16,765 bases of DNA from Russula earlei (lineage: Eukaryota; Basidiomycota; Agaricomycetes; Russulales; Russulaceae). Shown in pieces: positions 16,040 through 16,765 of this stretch; position 1 is the stretch's first letter; every line of letters begins with the position of its first letter. Below the pieces are notes generated by a model. The model ran no database searches and was not told the origin of the DNA. It saw only the letters and a list, made by a program, of their open reading frames with translations. The stretch is taken from contig JAGFNK010000997.1 in assembly GCA_025769875.1 (NCBI GenBank), positions 1 to 16,765 on the forward strand, read 5' to 3'. The position numbers and the translations under genes are program-made.

Positions 16040-16765
16040 CGTAAGAGTGTTAGCTCAAGGTTCAGTGGGGCCAAGTCCCAGTGACTTGGTTCAAGGGTTC
16101 AATGGGTGCCGGCTCAAAGAGACCGGATCAAAGGTTTAGCGTCTCAAGGCTGAGTCAGACAATGACTCAGTCCGCAGACAGAGTCGATCTTCTGGTTTCA
16201 CAGAAGAGGAGGACGATGAGAGAGAGGCAGAGGAGGAAGAGGAACACAAGGGTTCCTTGAGGTGTGCTCAGGTCAAGTAGAGTATAGGCCAGCACAAGCA
16301 AGTTGTGATTGAGAAAGAGTACAGGGCAAGGGATGCGACAGGAAATGGGACAAAGCTAAGCTTGGGGCATTCCCCAGCTTCTACAGGCGCTTAAATACTG
16401 TATGTAGCGAGGCTGTACAGTACTATAAGCAGAACAATAAGTAAAGGTAGACCAATAGCAAAAGTAACTCAACAATAGGTGAAACACAATAGGTGAAACA
16501 CAATAAGCGAAACACAATAAGTGAAACACAATAAGGGATCACCATCAAGGGATGAAACGGTAACCACGGGGACAGAGATAACAAGAGGAACAATAATGAG
16601 GAGGGATCATGGACGAACCGACAAGAGGACAAATTACAACAAAAGCAGAGAAAAGCTCAAATTGAACCCAATGAGATATTATTGCGCATGAATGGGAGAA
16701 GGTGATGGCCTTGTGAAAAAATCCGTTCAACAGCTGTCGAGGTGGCAGGGATACTGAGATAATCC
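16040..16765 (-). mobile_element. Gypsy-like LTR, minus orientation, right edge not seen
   Basis: Minus-strand reading: a U3 containing a 14 bp tandem repeat, then CAGTATTTAAGCGCC (TATA-like, plus 16391-16397), then GCTGGGGAATGCCCC, which is itself a hairpin (plus ~16362-16376), and a pyrimidine-rich leader. This continues to repeated AACC.TTGA words and the hairpin CTGAGTCA/TGACTCAG (plus ~16150-16170). The TATA-AAGCGC pattern is the same as in the LTR at 6933-7405. Its start probably lies near or beyond the window end, and its internal region is missing or cut off at about 15990. Confidence 0.45.
16472..16537. repeat. 14 bp tandem repeat ACAATARGYGAAAC, 4.7 copies
   Basis: Copies at 16472-16485, 16486-16499, 16500-16513 and 16514-16527, then a partial copy to 16537. 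The first two are identical (ACAATAGGTGAAAC); the third and fourth differ by AAGC and AAGT. It lies upstream of the TATA-like box of the surrounding LTR. Confidence 0.9.

Noticed and set aside
1..16765. CRISPR array, tRNA, rRNA or bacterial operon features
   Set aside because: No regular spacer-repeat array, no cloverleaf or rRNA motif was noticed, and the gene structures are clearly intron-rich eukaryotic.

Overview
The window reads as genomic DNA of a filamentous basidiomycete (Agaricomycetes; a boletoid or other ectomycorrhizal lineage is possible but not shown). Its real genes are cut by many 45-84 bp GT-AG introns, and they belong to families I know mainly from mushroom-forming fungi: an HNH_2-type endonuclease-like protein, a ricin-B-fold (beta-trefoil) lectin-like protein, and a DUF6532 protein. 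No bacterial, organellar, tRNA, rRNA or CRISPR feature is visible. All assignments are from reading the sequence; no search was run.

Layout. 1-1110: GA-rich, GTTGACA-rich DNA with two tandem copies of a ~174 bp unit (169-516), then the promoter side of the first gene. 1111-2407 (+): a five-exon gene for a ~345 aa HNH protein, intact only if one intron uses a GC donor. 2408-7760: nested transposon debris. A ~2.35 kb element with inverted terminal repeats (3195-5546) holds the SWIM zinc finger and C-terminal tail of a MULE-type transposase, split by a Gypsy-type solo LTR (~3983-4671). It is flanked by minus-strand LTR-like promoters and, further right, by a broken gag-position ORF behind a related Gypsy LTR (~6933-7405). 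8277-8666: a near-perfect 390 bp palindrome (foldback MITE), with a diverged half-relative at ~14325-14755.

8993-11207 (-): the best gene of the window, 11 exons and ~545 aa, with an N-terminal trefoil-like region carrying an aspartate-rich insert and two C-terminal modules that are a tandem duplication with preserved intron positions. 11742-13486 (+): a seven-exon DUF6532 gene (~475 aa), divergent from the lectin gene and bracketed by a perfect 20 bp inverted repeat (11331-11350 / 13875-13894) with GATAAT-rich subterminal DNA. I infer a ~2.56 kb transposable unit carrying an intact host-type gene and inserted about 120 bp upstream of the lectin start codon. 13895-16765: more LTR-like pieces, a possible kinase-like fragment, and a 14 bp tandem repeat in the U3 of a Gypsy-like LTR.

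The three intact genes show no evidence of acting in one pathway. The main story is mobile-element activity around a lectin gene and a DUF6532 gene.
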